A stretch of 53,078 nucleotides of DNA from Microcella sp. (GCF_030645145.1 NZ_JAUSMI010000087.1:1-53078), one strand, 5' to 3'; counted from the stretch's first letter, positions 8,019-15,645 are shown. The notes: a model not told the origin generated them from the sequence alone. Made by a program: numbers and translations.

Positions 8019-8048
8019 AGTATCCTCGCCGCGCTCGCGCGCGGTCAA
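8019..8048 (-). promoter_or_regulatory. Promoter of the small ORF/winged-helix regulator operon
   Basis: TTGACC (8048-8043), an 18-nt spacer and GATACT (8024-8019) on the minus strand form the best consensus promoter in this part of the window. Confidence 0.6.
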
Positions 8049-8119
8049 GGCGCCCCGCCGCCGCGCGACACACGCCGACACACGCGAACCTGGTTCGCGA
8101 TCGAGGGGGCGGAAGGCGC

Positions 8120-8755
8120 TCAGCCGACCGTTCCGTAGAGGCGGTCGCCGGCATCCCCGAGCCCGGGAACGATGTAGCCGTGCTCGTTCAGCCGCTCGTC
8201 GAGAGCGCCGAGCACGATCGTCACGTCGCGGCCCTCGACGGCCTTCTCGATCGCGGCGAGGCCCTCGGGGGCGGCGAGCAGGCAGATCGCGGTGACGTCC
8301 TGCGCGCCGCGGTCGAAGAGGTACTCGATCGCCGAGAGCAGCGAGCCGCCCGTGGCGAGCATCGGGTCGAGCACGAAGCACTGACGGTTCGACAGGTCGT
8401 CGGGCAGGCGCTCGGCGTAGACGCTCGGCTCAAGGGTCTCCTCGTTGCGCACCATGCCGAGGAAGCCGACCTCGGCGCTCGGCACGAGCTTGACCATGCC
8501 GTCGAGCATGCCGAGACCCGCGCGCAGGATCGGCACGATGAGCGGGCGCGGCTCGGCGATCGCGAGGCCGACTGTCTGCGTCACCGGCGTCGTGATCGTG
8601 ACCTCCTCGACGCGCACGTCGCGCGTGGCCTCGTAGGCGAGGAGCGTGACGAGCTCCTCCGTCAGCGCGCGGAAGGTCGGCGAGGGCGTGCGCTCGTCGC
8701 GGAGCACCGTGAGCTTGTGGGTGATCAGAGGGTGGTCGGCTACGTGCACTCGCAT
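8120..8755 (-). CDS. upp: Uracil phosphoribosyltransferase
   Basis: The 211-residue product is full length for Upp, which makes UMP from uracil and PRPP in pyrimidine salvage. Family motifs are intact: the N-terminal [31 protein letters not shown], the PRPP-binding [15 protein letters not shown], and the C-terminal uracil-binding [23 protein letters not shown] lies 6 nt before the ATG (leaderless). The divergent tadA gene starts 24 nt away, and the two promoters overlap. Confidence 0.97.
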   Translation of the reverse strand: MRVHVADHPLITHKLTVLRDERTPSPTFRALTEELVTLLAYEATRDVRVEEVTITTPVTQTVGLAIAEPRPLIVPILRAGLGMLDGMVKLVPSAEVGFLGMVRNEETLEPSVYAERLPDDLSNRQCFVLDPMLATGGSLLSAIEYLFDRGAQDVTAICLLAAPEGLAAIEKAVEGRDVTIVLGALDERLNEHGYIVPGLGDAGDRLYGTVG

Positions 8756-8779
8756 AGGCTCAATCTAACGGAGGTGGCG
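8756..8779. promoter_or_regulatory. Overlapping divergent promoters of upp and tadA
   Basis: The minus-strand -10 TAGATT (8767-8762) serves upp. On the plus strand TAGGCT (8755-8760) precedes the tadA ribosome site GGAGG (8770-8774). The two -10 elements lie within 13 bp, so polymerase binding should be mutually exclusive. Confidence 0.5.
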
Positions 8780-9247
8780 ATGACCGCAGTGCCCGAGCGC
8801 GACCGCGAGGCGATGCGCGAGGCGCTCGCCGAGGCCCGCGCGGCTCTCGACTCCGCGGACGTGCCCGTCGGCGCCGTCGTGCTCGACGCGCAGGGCCGCA
8901 TCATTGGTCGGGGGCGGAACGAGCGCGAGCGACTCGCCGACCCGACCGCCCATGCGGAGATCGTCGCCCTGCGGGAGGCGGCCACGGCATCCGGCGACTG
9001 GCAATTGAGCGGATGCACGCTCGTGGTCAGTCTCGAGCCCTGCGTGATGTGCGCCGGGGCCATCCTGTCGGCGCGCATCCCGCGCGTCGTGTTCGGCGCG
9101 TGGGACGACAAAGCCGGTGCGGCCGGGAGCGTGCTCGACGTGTTGCGCGACCGCAGCCTGCCGATCCGCGTCGACGAGGTCGTCGGGGGAGTCCTCGCCG
9201 ACGAGAGCGCCGAGCTGCTCGGCGAGTTCTTCCGGGCGAGGCGCTGA
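8780..9247 (+). CDS. tadA: tRNA-specific adenosine deaminase
   Basis: The 155-residue product has the cytidine-deaminase fold. The zinc and catalytic motif HAE (PTAHAEIVAL, about residue 60) and PCVMCAGA (about residue 90) are both complete. TadA converts A34 to inosine in the anticodon of tRNA-Arg(ACG). The start follows a clear GGAGG ribosome site. It is divergent from upp, a nucleotide-salvage gene. A free nucleobase deaminase is an alternative, but VVSLEPCVMCAGAI and the overall size fit TadA. Confidence 0.92.
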   Translation: MTAVPERDREAMREALAEARAALDSADVPVGAVVLDAQGRIIGRGRNERERLADPTAHAEIVALREAATASGDWQLSGCTLVVSLEPCVMCAGAILSARIPRVVFGAWDDKAGAAGSVLDVLRDRSLPIRVDEVVGGVLADESAELLGEFFRARR

Positions 9248-9276
9248 GCCGGCTCGCGCCGTTCAGCGCCCGTCGG

Positions 9277-9636
9277 TCACCAGAAGACGGCGAGGATGAC
9301 GTTGACGAGCGCGAGCCCGCCCGCGGCGTGGAAGAACGGCTTGATGTCCCGGTCGTTCGCGCCCTTCCGGGCACGCATCCACCCCAGAAGCGCCGCAGCG
9401 AAGACGCCGATCGCGATGACGAGCTTGACGGCGATCTTCACGTAGTCGATGTCTCTGTCGAGGGGTTCGGCAAGGCCCATCATGCCGATCCCCGTGACGA
9501 GCTGCGTGATCGCGCCGTAGAACATGGATGTGATCGCGAAGTTCTCGTTCGCCCGCATCTGCAGGAGGAACGGACCGACGATCGCGGCGAGGCCGATGAA
9601 GTGGCCTACGAGGAGGATCGAAAACGCAATGTCCAT
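9277..9636 (-). CDS. Conserved four-helix membrane protein of unknown function
   Basis: The 119-residue product has four hydrophobic segments (FSILLVGHFIGLAAIVGPFLL; FYGAITQLVTGIGMMGL; VKLVIAIGVFAAALLGW; GGLALVNVILAVFW) with short, charged loops. No catalytic motif is visible and I do not recognise the family. CAGGAT ends 6 nt before the ATG, a weaker version of the leaderless pattern; AGGA could instead be a ribosome site. It lies between tadA and another small unknown on the same strand. Confidence 0.65.
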   Translation of the reverse strand: MDIAFSILLVGHFIGLAAIVGPFLLQMRANENFAITSMFYGAITQLVTGIGMMGLAEPLDRDIDYVKIAVKLVIAIGVFAAALLGWMRARKGANDRDIKPFFHAAGGLALVNVILAVFW

Positions 9637-9659
9637 GGCCGCATCCTGGCAGAGAAGTG

Positions 9660-10019
9660 CTAGTCGGCGCCTCTGATGACGATGACGTCGGTCGGCGTGT
9701 CCATGTCGTCGCGCGGGCCCGCGATGTCGGGCTCGAGCACGATCGCCGAGATGCTGGGCATGGCGGCGCGGATGCCCGCCTTCACCTCGCGCAGGACGGC
9801 CACGACATCGGTGACGGGCGTCGAGGGGCCGAACCCGAGCACGGCCGTGACGAGCGACTCGGCGCCGTGCCGGTGGATGACGACCTCGCCGACGCTCTGC
9901 ACGCCCGGCGTGAGCACGAGCACCTCGCGGATCGCGGCGGCCTCGCGCGGATCGACGCCCGCCGATCCCGCCGCCGGCGCTCCCGGCGTCGTGCTCGTGG
10001 TGTCTCCGGTCGCGCTCAT
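9660..10019 (-). CDS. Small soluble protein resembling a cation-efflux C-terminal domain
   Basis: The 119-residue product has a disordered first 25 residues followed by one alpha/beta domain. Its pattern (VLVLTPGVQSVGEVVIHRHG ... TAVLGFGPSTPVTDVV ... GIRAAMPSISAIVLEPDI) matches the cytoplasmic dimerisation domain of cation diffusion facilitator transporters, here without any membrane part. Start 10019 is chosen because GGAGGG and GAAGG lie just upstream; the open frame continues to 10085 without a better site. It is divergent from proC. A stand-alone metal-binding or regulatory role is possible, but no His/Asp metal cluster is evident. Confidence 0.55.
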   Translation of the reverse strand: MSATGDTTSTTPGAPAAGSAGVDPREAAAIREVLVLTPGVQSVGEVVIHRHGAESLVTAVLGFGPSTPVTDVVAVLREVKAGIRAAMPSISAIVLEPDIAGPRDDMDTPTDVIVIRGAD

Positions 10020-10069
10020 GCCTTCGCCCTCCATCGGTCGATCCGCCGCTTGCCGTTGACCCTCCAACC

Positions 10070-10075
10070 TACACT
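10070..10075 (+). promoter_or_regulatory. -10 element of proC (leaderless)
   Basis: TACACT ends 6 nt before the ATG at 10082, and there is no ribosome site. Confidence 0.55.
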
Positions 10076-10081
10076 CGTGGC

Positions 10082-10909
10082 ATGAGCTCGCCACTGCCGT
10101 CCACCGCTATTCTGGGAACCGGCTCGATGGGAGGCGCGATCCTCGCCGGTCTCCGCCGGCCCGAGGTCGCGGTCGAGGGCGTGCGCGTCACGACGCGCAC
10201 CGAGGCCTCCGCCGCCGCGCTCCGCGCACAGGGCGTCGAGGCCCGTGCCATCGAGCACGACAGCGCGGCGAACGCGTGGGCGGTCGAGGGCGCCCGCGTC
10301 GTCGTCCTGGGCGTGAAGCCCGTGCAGATCACCGACCTGCTCGCCGAGGTCGGGCCGGCTCTCGACCCCGAGGCGCTCGTCGTGAGCGTGGCCGCGGGCG
10401 TGACGACCGCCTCGATGGAGGACGTCGTCGACAACCCCGTCGTGCGGGCCATGCCGAACACCCCCTCGCTCATCGGCCGCGGAGTGACGGGGATCAGCGC
10501 GGGCTCGCGCGCCGATCGCTCGGAGCTCGCCCTCGCGACCGCGCTCTTCCGCACCGTCGGGACCGTCATCGAGCTGCCCGAGTCCCAGATCGACGCGCTC
10601 TCGACGGTCTCGGGGTCGGGCCCCGCCTACGTCTTCCTGCTCATGGAGGAGCTCACGCGGGCGGCGCAGTCGCTCGGCTTCGACGACGACGTGGCGCGGC
10701 TCATGGTGCAGGAGACCTTCCTCGGGGCGACGCTCCTCCTCGAGTCGACGGGCGCCGACCCCGAGGAGCTGCGCCGCCGCGGCACGAGCCCCAAGGGCAC
10801 GACCGAGCGCGCGATCGCGGTCATGCAGGAGGCCGACCTCGGCGAGATGTTCGAGCGGGCGACCGCCGCGGCGCTCGCTCGGGCCCGCGAGCTCGCCGCC
10901 GGCGCGTAG
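10082..10909 (+). CDS. proC: Pyrroline-5-carboxylate reductase
   Basis: The 275-residue product catalyses the last step of proline synthesis, NAD(P)H-dependent reduction of pyrroline-5-carboxylate. The Rossmann glycine motif ILGTGSMGGAIL is at residues 10-21. The cofactor and substrate segment VVRAMPNTPSLIGRGVTG and the C-terminal signature STVSGSGPAYVFLLMEEL with GTTERAI complete the family pattern. The length is normal. A hairpin spans the stop codon. Confidence 0.95.
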   Translation: MSSPLPSTAILGTGSMGGAILAGLRRPEVAVEGVRVTTRTEASAAALRAQGVEARAIEHDSAANAWAVEGARVVVLGVKPVQITDLLAEVGPALDPEALVVSVAAGVTTASMEDVVDNPVVRAMPNTPSLIGRGVTGISAGSRADRSELALATALFRTVGTVIELPESQIDALSTVSGSGPAYVFLLMEELTRAAQSLGFDDDVARLMVQETFLGATLLLESTGADPEELRRRGTSPKGTTERAIAVMQEADLGEMFERATAAALARARELAAGA

Positions 10910-10918
10910 CCGGCGAGC
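10891..10918 (+). terminator. Hairpin across the proC stop codon
   Basis: GCTCGCCG (10891-10898) pairs with CGGCGAGC (10911-10918) around a 12-nt loop that includes the stop codon. It is a likely terminator of proC. Confidence 0.45.
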
Positions 10919-10990
10919 CCGCGCCGCCGCGCCGTGCGCGCCGTGGCCAGAGCGGCCATGGCGGCCGGGTAGCCGGCGAATAGGGACTCG

Positions 10991-11055
10991 CGCCCGTCTA
11001 TCGGTCAGTTGTTGCGACGGCTTCAGGTGCGAGCGGTAACGAGTGACCGACAGGC
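10991..11055. repeat. Long imperfect palindrome, copy 1 of a two-copy family
   Basis: The left arm (10995-11016) is identical in 21 of 22 bases to the left arm of a second palindrome at 16779-16800. The right arm (11038-11055) is a shortened complement. It sits between the convergent 3' ends of proC and trkA. The function may be bidirectional termination or a REP-like mobile palindrome. Confidence 0.7.
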
Positions 11056-11084
11056 GTGTCCGCGGGCGCCGCGACGAGACCGCC

Positions 11085-11224
11085 GCGCACCGGCTGGCTC
11101 CCGCCGCGCACCGCTGAACGTCTCCGCGCACCGGCTGGCTCCCGCCGCGCACCGCTGAACGTCTCCGCGCACCGCTGAACGTCTCCGCGCACCGCTGAAC
11201 GTCTCCGCGCACCGCAGAAAGCCC
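11085..11224. repeat. Minisatellite of 20- and 21-bp units
   Basis: Seven head-to-tail units all begin GCGCACCG. Two 21-bp units (continuing GCTGGCTCCCGCC) alternate with 20-bp units (continuing CTGAACGTCTCC), giving two 41-bp higher-order copies, then two more 20-bp units and a degenerate last one. No gene is seen in 10919-11278: the 20-21 bp periods are not translated in any credible frame. Confidence 0.9.
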
Positions 11225-11278
11225 TCCGTCGCCGGCCACGCAGCGGACCGCCTCGGTGGGAGGCGCTCCAGACCGGCC

Positions 11279-11950
11279 CTAGTTGTCGAGCGAGGCGAAG
11301 CGGTCGATGTCGGCCTCGGTGCCCGACACGATGATGAGGTCGTGGTTCGAGACGACCGTCTGCTCGGTCGCGTAGGTGAAGGGCTTGCCCGGGCTCTTCA
11401 CGCCCACGACGGTGATGCGGTACTTCGAGCGCACCTGCGACTCGGTGAGCGAGAGGCCGCGAATGGGCTTCGGCGGGTACATCTTCACGAGCACGAAGTC
11501 GTCGTCGAACTCGATGAAGTCGATCATGCGACCCGAGACGAGGTGCGCGACGCGCTCGCCGGCCTCGGCCTCGGGGTAGATGACGTGGTTCGCGCCGATG
11601 CGGGCGAGGATCTTGCCGTGCGACTGGCTGATGGCCTTCGCCCAGATCTGCGGGATCTTGAGGTCGACGAGGTTCGCGGTGATGAGCACGCTCGACTCGA
11701 TCGACGAGCCGGTCGCGACGACCGCGATCGAGAAGTCCTGCGCGCCGATCTGCCGGAGGGCGTCGATCGATCGGGCGTCGGCCTGCACGGCGTGGGTGAT
11801 GCGGTCGGCCCACTTCTGCACGAGGTTCGGATCCTCGTCGACCGCGAGCACCTCGCGACCGAGCCGCTGCAGCTGCCCCGCGGTCGCGGCGCCGAAGCGG
11901 CCGAGCCCGATCACGAGGACGGGGGCGTCGTGGCGGATGCGCTCAACCAA
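11279..11950 (-). CDS. trkA: Trk/Ktr potassium uptake regulatory subunit (RCK domain)
   Basis: The 223-residue product has one NAD-binding RCK_N domain (VLVIGLGRFGAATAGQLQRLG ... VLAVDEDPNLVQKW) followed by a TrkA_C domain (about residues 140-220). The single RCK unit and short length fit KtrA-type gating subunits rather than the double-length E. coli TrkA. It regulates the adjacent TrkH-family pore. The start is a TTG at 11950 that overlaps the trkH stop by 8 nt, so the pair is translationally coupled. Confidence 0.9.
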   Translation of the reverse strand: MVERIRHDAPVLVIGLGRFGAATAGQLQRLGREVLAVDEDPNLVQKWADRITHAVQADARSIDALRQIGAQDFSIAVVATGSSIESSVLITANLVDLKIPQIWAKAISQSHGKILARIGANHVIYPEAEAGERVAHLVSGRMIDFIEFDDDFVLVKMYPPKPIRGLSLTESQVRSKYRITVVGVKSPGKPFTYATEQTVVSNHDLIIVSGTEADIDRFASLDN

Positions 11951-13391
11951 CGATGGGCCTCTCTTCGGGGCGACGGAACAGCTGACGCCGCTGGCTCGCG
12001 GCGAGGGCCGCCGCGAGGGTCACTGTACCAACGCGCCCCGCCCACATCGTGGCCGCGAGGACGTACTTCGCCGACTCCTCGAGCTCGGGCCCGGTGAGAC
12101 CCGTCGACAGGCCGCACGTCGCGAAGGCCGAGATGACGTCGAACAGCACCTGATCGAGCGGTGCCTTGGTGATGTGCAGCACGATGACGGTCGCCGTCGA
12201 GACGATCGTCGCGCCCCACAGCACGACGCTGACGGCGAGGCGGAGGACGTCGACAGGGATCCGGCGCTCGAACGCCTCCATGTCTTTCACACCACGGGCC
12301 TCGGCGAAGGCGGCGAGGAAGAGCACCGCGAGCGTCGTGACCTTGATGCCGCCCGCGGTCGAGGCCGAGCCTCCGCCGACGAACATCAGCATGTCCATGA
12401 CGAGCAGCGTCGAACCGTGCATCTCGCCCACGTCGACCGTCGCGAGACCGCCCGAGCGCGTCATCATCGACATGAACCCGGCGGTGAGCGGGCGGTTCCA
12501 CGGATCCTGCGCGCCGAGCGTGCGCGTGTTGCTCCACTCGAGCAGGCCGATCGCGATCCAGCCGATCGCGAGCAGCACGAGCGTCGTGAAGAGAGTCAGG
12601 CGCGCATGCACCGAGAGGCGCGCGCGGCTCTTGACCCAGCGGGCGAGCGCGAAGATCACGGGGAAGCCGATGGCGCCGAGGAAGACGGCGATCGACAGCA
12701 CCGTGAGCATCCAGATGTCGCTCGCGAACAGCTCCATGCCCTGCGGGAACGGGACGAAGCCCGTGTTCGTGAAGGCCGAGAGCGACAGGTAGAAGCCCAT
12801 CCAGATGGCCGACCACACGTCGAAGCCCTCAAGGAGCAGTCGCGGCACGACCAGTGCGGTGATGGCGAGCTCGATGATGATCGCGCTCAGCGCGACGGTG
12901 GCGAGCAGGGTGCCGATCTCGCCGAGGCGCACGGCCTGCGACTCGGAGACGGGCCCGGCGTGCACGCGCGAGGGGTTCGTGTCGGAGGCCGCGACGAGCT
13001 TCGCGCGCAGCCCCATGCGCTTGGCGACGACGAGACCGAGGATGCTCGCCATCGTCAGCACGCCGATGCCGCCGATCTGCATCGCCAGGATGATGACGAC
13101 ATTGCCGAAGACCGACCAGTGCGACGACATGTCGACCACCGTGAGGCCCGTCACGCAGATGGCCGAGACGGCGGTGAAGAGCGCGTCGACGAGCGGAGTC
13201 CACTCCCGCTCGCCCGCGCGGGCGATCGGGAGGGTGAGCAGGAGCGTCGTGATGAGGATGAGGCCCGAGAAGACGACGATCGCGAAGCGCGCGGGGGATG
13301 TCGTGGTCACGTTGGCGACCGCATTGCGCGCGCGGCGCAGCGGGCCGATTCCGTCATCGCGGCGCACGCCGGGCCGGGTGGCAGTGGACAT
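11943..13391 (-). CDS. trkH: Trk/Ktr potassium transporter membrane subunit
   Basis: The 482-residue product carries the four pore-loop repeats of the TrkH/KtrB family. Filter glycines lie in TGLTV (residues 81-85), NTGF (about 205), SGGLATVD (about 314) and CGLSTGLTG (about 424), with about eight membrane helices. It takes up potassium and is gated by the RCK subunit encoded next. The start at 13391 follows GGGGAGA at 7 nt. The open frame extends upstream to 13610 only because of high GC. It is divergent from an ArsR regulator. Confidence 0.92.
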   Translation of the reverse strand: MSTATRPGVRRDDGIGPLRRARNAVANVTTTSPARFAIVVFSGLILITTLLLTLPIARAGEREWTPLVDALFTAVSAICVTGLTVVDMSSHWSVFGNVVIILAMQIGGIGVLTMASILGLVVAKRMGLRAKLVAASDTNPSRVHAGPVSESQAVRLGEIGTLLATVALSAIIIELAITALVVPRLLLEGFDVWSAIWMGFYLSLSAFTNTGFVPFPQGMELFASDIWMLTVLSIAVFLGAIGFPVIFALARWVKSRARLSVHARLTLFTTLVLLAIGWIAIGLLEWSNTRTLGAQDPWNRPLTAGFMSMMTRSGGLATVDVGEMHGSTLLVMDMLMFVGGGSASTAGGIKVTTLAVLFLAAFAEARGVKDMEAFERRIPVDVLRLAVSVVLWGATIVSTATVIVLHITKAPLDQVLFDVISAFATCGLSTGLTGPELEESAKYVLAATMWAGRVGTVTLAAALAASQRRQLFRRPEERPIVG

Positions 13392-13450
13392 GCAGTGGTC
13401 TCCCCTCGGCCCGCGGGCCGCTGTCATGGTACTCCCGCCCGCGGCTGAAC

Positions 13451-13456
13451 TAGGTT
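13451..13456 (+). promoter_or_regulatory. -10 element of the arsR-type gene (leaderless)
   Basis: TAGGTT ends 6 nt before the ATG at 13463. The divergent trkH promoter must overlap this 70-bp spacer. Confidence 0.5.
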
Positions 13457-13462
13457 TGACCC

Positions 13463-13963
13463 ATGGCCGACATCTTCGACGTGATCGCCGACGCCACGCG
13501 TCGTGAGCTGCTGGAGCACCTTCGCGAGGCGGCGCTCGCCTCGACGAGCGGCGAGCTGAGCGTGGGGGAGCTCGTCGAGCGCATGGATGCGACGCAGCCG
13601 ACCGTGTCAAAGCACCTCAAGGTGCTGCGCGACCACGGCCTCGTCCACGTGCGCGACGAGGGTCAGCACCGCTACTACCGCATCGACGTCGAGCCGCTCG
13701 AGGAGGTCGAGGACTTCCTGCTCCCGTTCCTCGCGCTCGACGACGCCCAGTCGGGGGCGAGCATCCCGATCTTCGCCGCGTGGGCGGGCGCCGACGTCGA
13801 GCACGCGGGCAGCACGATGGGTCGCGCCGCCGCCGACGCCTCCTACCGCGCGCGCTCGGCGATCCAGGGCGCCCAGGGTCGCTTCGCCGACGTGCAGGAG
13901 CAGCTGCACGAGGTGCAGGAGAAGGTCTCGCGCCGCTTCCCGTGGCGCCGCGACGAGCCCTGA
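13463..13963 (+). CDS. ArsR-family winged-helix regulator
   Basis: The 166-residue product opens with the ArsR signature (IFDVIADATRRELLEHLREA, then LSVGELVERMDATQPTVSKHLKVLRDHGLVHVRDEGQHRYYRI). A C-terminal half of about 80 residues is rich in Ala, Gln and Arg and predicted helical. Metal-binding cysteines (ELCVCDL-type) are absent, so it is not a classical arsenic sensor. It is divergent from the potassium uptake operon and could control it, though the sequence does not prove this. Confidence 0.85.
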   Translation: MADIFDVIADATRRELLEHLREAALASTSGELSVGELVERMDATQPTVSKHLKVLRDHGLVHVRDEGQHRYYRIDVEPLEEVEDFLLPFLALDDAQSGASIPIFAAWAGADVEHAGSTMGRAAADASYRARSAIQGAQGRFADVQEQLHEVQEKVSRRFPWRRDEP

Positions 13964-13984
13964 GACAGCCCCCGTTCGGGCGGC

Positions 13985-14013
13985 TTTACACCCGTCACAC
14001 CAGCCCCTACAGT
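13985..14013 (+). promoter_or_regulatory. Promoter of the BldC-like gene
   Basis: TTTACA (13985-13990), a 17-nt spacer and TACAGT (14008-14013) form a good consensus promoter about 55 nt before the start codon. Confidence 0.6.
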
Positions 14014-14069
14014 TTCAACGCGCGGCCCCGTCATCCCGACGGTCGGCGCGCGGACGAAGGACTCAGCGG

Positions 14070-14264
14070 ATGACCCGGGATCTCTCAGAGGTGCGCTTCC
14101 TCACCGTGGCCGAGGTGGCCGACATGATGCGCGTCTCGACCATGACGGTCTACCGCCTCGTGCACGCCGGCGAGCTTCCGGCGATCCGCTTCGGGCGCTC
14201 GTTCCGCATCCCCGAGTCCGCCGTCGCCGAGGCCGTCCGCCCGCCCGTCGCCGACGTCGGCTGA
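14070..14264 (+). CDS. BldC-like small helix-turn-helix protein (excisionase/MerR fold)
   Basis: The 64-residue product is nearly all one winged helix-turn-helix (FLTVAEVADMMRVSTMTVYRLVHAGELPAIRFGRSFRIPESAV). It matches the excisionase-type DNA-binding domain and the actinobacterial BldC group. The start follows GAAGG at 9 nt; the longer open frame from 13587 is an overlap with the preceding gene. The order BldC-like then bS22 is widely conserved in actinobacteria, which supports the call. In Streptomyces BldC controls the onset of development. The role in this non-filamentous relative is not known from sequence. Confidence 0.85.
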   Translation: MTRDLSEVRFLTVAEVADMMRVSTMTVYRLVHAGELPAIRFGRSFRIPESAVAEAVRPPVADVG

Positions 14265-14322
14265 ACGCCGCCCCGTCCCGCCCGCAGCGGCACCTCTCGC
14301 ACGGCGCGCCTGGCGCCTGCGC

Positions 14323-14328
14323 TAGACT
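14323..14328 (+). promoter_or_regulatory. -10 element of the bS22 gene
   Basis: TAGACT lies about 65 nt before the bS22 start, giving a leader of about 60 nt that carries a hairpin. Confidence 0.45.
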
Positions 14329-14348
14329 TCTGCGGTACATGACCGGGT

Positions 14349-14373
14349 CTGAACGGGCCACCGGTTCGTTCAG
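14349..14373 (+). promoter_or_regulatory. Leader hairpin of the bS22 mRNA
   Basis: CUGAACG and CGUUCAG form a 7-bp stem that continues through two G-U and two C-G pairs to a 3-nt loop. It ends about 10 nt before the AGAGG ribosome site (14384-14388). It may be an autogenous control site for this ribosomal protein. Confidence 0.45.
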
Positions 14374-14394
14374 GCTGAAGATCAGAGGTTTTTC

Positions 14395-14493
14395 ATGGGT
14401 TCTGTCATCAAGAAGCGCCGCAAGCGGATGGCGAAGAAGAAGCACCGCAAGCTGCTGCGCAAGACGCGTCACCAGCGTCGCAACAAGAAGTAG
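14395..14493 (+). CDS. 30S ribosomal protein bS22 (AURKAIP1/COX24 domain)
   Basis: This 32-residue, extremely basic protein ([19 protein letters not shown] then [13 protein letters not shown]) is the small-subunit protein bS22 found in actinobacterial ribosomes, related to the C-terminus of mitochondrial AURKAIP1/COX24. Over half the residues are Lys or Arg. AGAGG lies 6 nt upstream of the ATG. A structured leader precedes it and a strong terminator follows, making it a single-gene unit next to the BldC-like gene. Confidence 0.95.
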   Translation: MGSVIKKRRKRMAKKKHRKLLRKTRHQRRNKK

Positions 14494-14509
14494 AGCATCC
14501 GCTCACCGC

Positions 14510-14538
14510 AAGCGCTCGGCCCTCGGGTCGGGCGCTTT
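14510..14538 (+). terminator. Terminator of the bS22 gene
   Basis: An 11-bp stem with two G-U pairs (14510-14520 with 14527-14537) ends in GCGCTTTC, 17 nt after the bS22 stop. Confidence 0.65.
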
Positions 14539-14569
14539 CGCGTTGCCGGCCACGAGATCGGCCGCGTCG

Positions 14570-15358
14570 TCAGCGCTGCTGATCGCGGCGGCCCGAGCGG
14601 AGAACGGCCCTCGCCTCGCGGCGGATCCGCTTGCGCGCCGCGCGCACGCTCGCCGCACCGGCCGTGAGGATCGGCCAGGCGTGCGCCCGCGCGTGCCGCG
14701 AGAGCGCGTGGTCGGGGTTCACGACGACGCGGTTGCCGACGAGCGCGAGCAGCGGGATGTCGTTGCGGCTGTCGCTGTACGCCCAGCAGTCGGAGAGCTT
14801 CGCGCCGCGCTCGGCCGCGAGCGCCTCCGCGACCTCGGCCTTGCGCTCGCCGTGCATGATCGCTCCGTCGAGCTCCCCGGTGAAGACCCCGCCCCGGCTG
14901 CGGATGCGCGTGCCGACCGCCCCGGTCAGGCCCAGCCGCTGCGCCATGACGCTCGCCATCGCATCCGGAGTCGCACTGAGCAGCCACACCTCGTGGCCCT
15001 TCGCGCGGTGCTCGCGCGCGAGCGCGACCGTCTCGGGGATGAGCCGCTGGTGGATGGAGCGCTCGTAGCTGTCGACCGCGAGTCGCGAGAGCTCGCCCTC
15101 GGTTCGGCCCGCGACGAGAGCGAGCGCCCTCTCGCGGACCGACAGCTGGTGCTGGGTGTTCTCGCCGACGGCGATGAACCGCGCCTGCGCCCACGCGAAG
15201 CCGAGGACGTCGCGGAGGCGGATGAAGCCCTCGCGCCACGCGGCGGTGCCGATGTGGAAGATGCTCGCGCCGCGCATGAGCGTGTTGTCGATGTCGAAGA
15301 AGGCGAGGATCGGCGTCGTCGACGGGGTGTCGGCGGCGCTGCCGTGCGTGGTGGACAT
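14570..15358 (-). CDS. HAD-IB family hydrolase (SerB/CicA-like phosphatase)
   Basis: The 262-residue product has the HAD motifs in order: motif I FFDIDNTLMRGAS (nucleophile Asp and acid/base Asp), motif II LLSATPD, a Lys in the HGERKAEV region, and motif III/IV CWAYSDSRNDIPLLALVG. The IB-type helical cap and the C-terminal basic helix fit the phosphoserine phosphatase-like HAD-IB family, which includes lipid and sugar phosphate phosphatases. Start 15358 is preferred because TATGCT lies 7 nt before it; an in-frame ATG at 15370 lacks any signal. The substrate is unknown. Confidence 0.88.
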   Translation of the reverse strand: MSTTHGSAADTPSTTPILAFFDIDNTLMRGASIFHIGTAAWREGFIRLRDVLGFAWAQARFIAVGENTQHQLSVRERALALVAGRTEGELSRLAVDSYERSIHQRLIPETVALAREHRAKGHEVWLLSATPDAMASVMAQRLGLTGAVGTRIRSRGGVFTGELDGAIMHGERKAEVAEALAAERGAKLSDCWAYSDSRNDIPLLALVGNRVVVNPDHALSRHARAHAWPILTAGAASVRAARKRIRREARAVLRSGRRDQQR

Positions 15359-15365
15359 CACCGAC

Positions 15366-15393
15366 AGCATACGTGCGGTCGTAGGCTGACCCC
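15366..15393. promoter_or_regulatory. Divergent leaderless promoters (HAD hydrolase and glutaredoxin-like gene)
   Basis: Minus-strand TATGCT (15371-15366) is 7 nt before the HAD start. Plus-strand TAGGCT (15382-15387) is 6 nt before the GTG at 15394. Confidence 0.5.
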
Positions 15394-15645
15394 GTGCCCG
15401 CGACGACCGTGACGCTGCTCAGCCGACCCGGCTGCCACCTGTGCGACGACGCGCGCGCGATCGCGACGCGGGTCGTCGGCGAGGTCGGCGGCGTCGCGTT
15501 CGAGGAGCGCAGCATCCTCGACGACGCATCGCTGCTCGAGCGCTACCGCGACGAGATCCCGGTCGTGCTCATCGACGGCGCCGTGCACACCATCTGGCGG
15601 GTCGACGAGGCCCGTCTCCGTTCCGCACTTCTGGAGGATCAGTGA
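15394..15645 (+). CDS. Glutaredoxin-like family protein
   Basis: The 83-residue product is a single thioredoxin-fold domain with the redox motif CHLC (residues 14-17) after TLLSRPG, and the cis-Pro segment IPVVLIDG. This matches the DUF836/glutaredoxin-like family of small thiol proteins. It starts with GTG, 6 nt after TAGGCT (leaderless). Its stop overlaps the GTG start of the Dabb gene, so the two form a coupled operon. The redox partner is unknown. Confidence 0.85.
   Translation: MPATTVTLLSRPGCHLCDDARAIATRVVGEVGGVAFEERSILDDASLLERYRDEIPVVLIDGAVHTIWRVDEARLRSALLEDQ

Noticed and set aside
11085-11224. Possible CRISPR array
   Set aside because: The units follow each other with no unique spacers, the unit is only 20-21 bp, and no cas gene is near.
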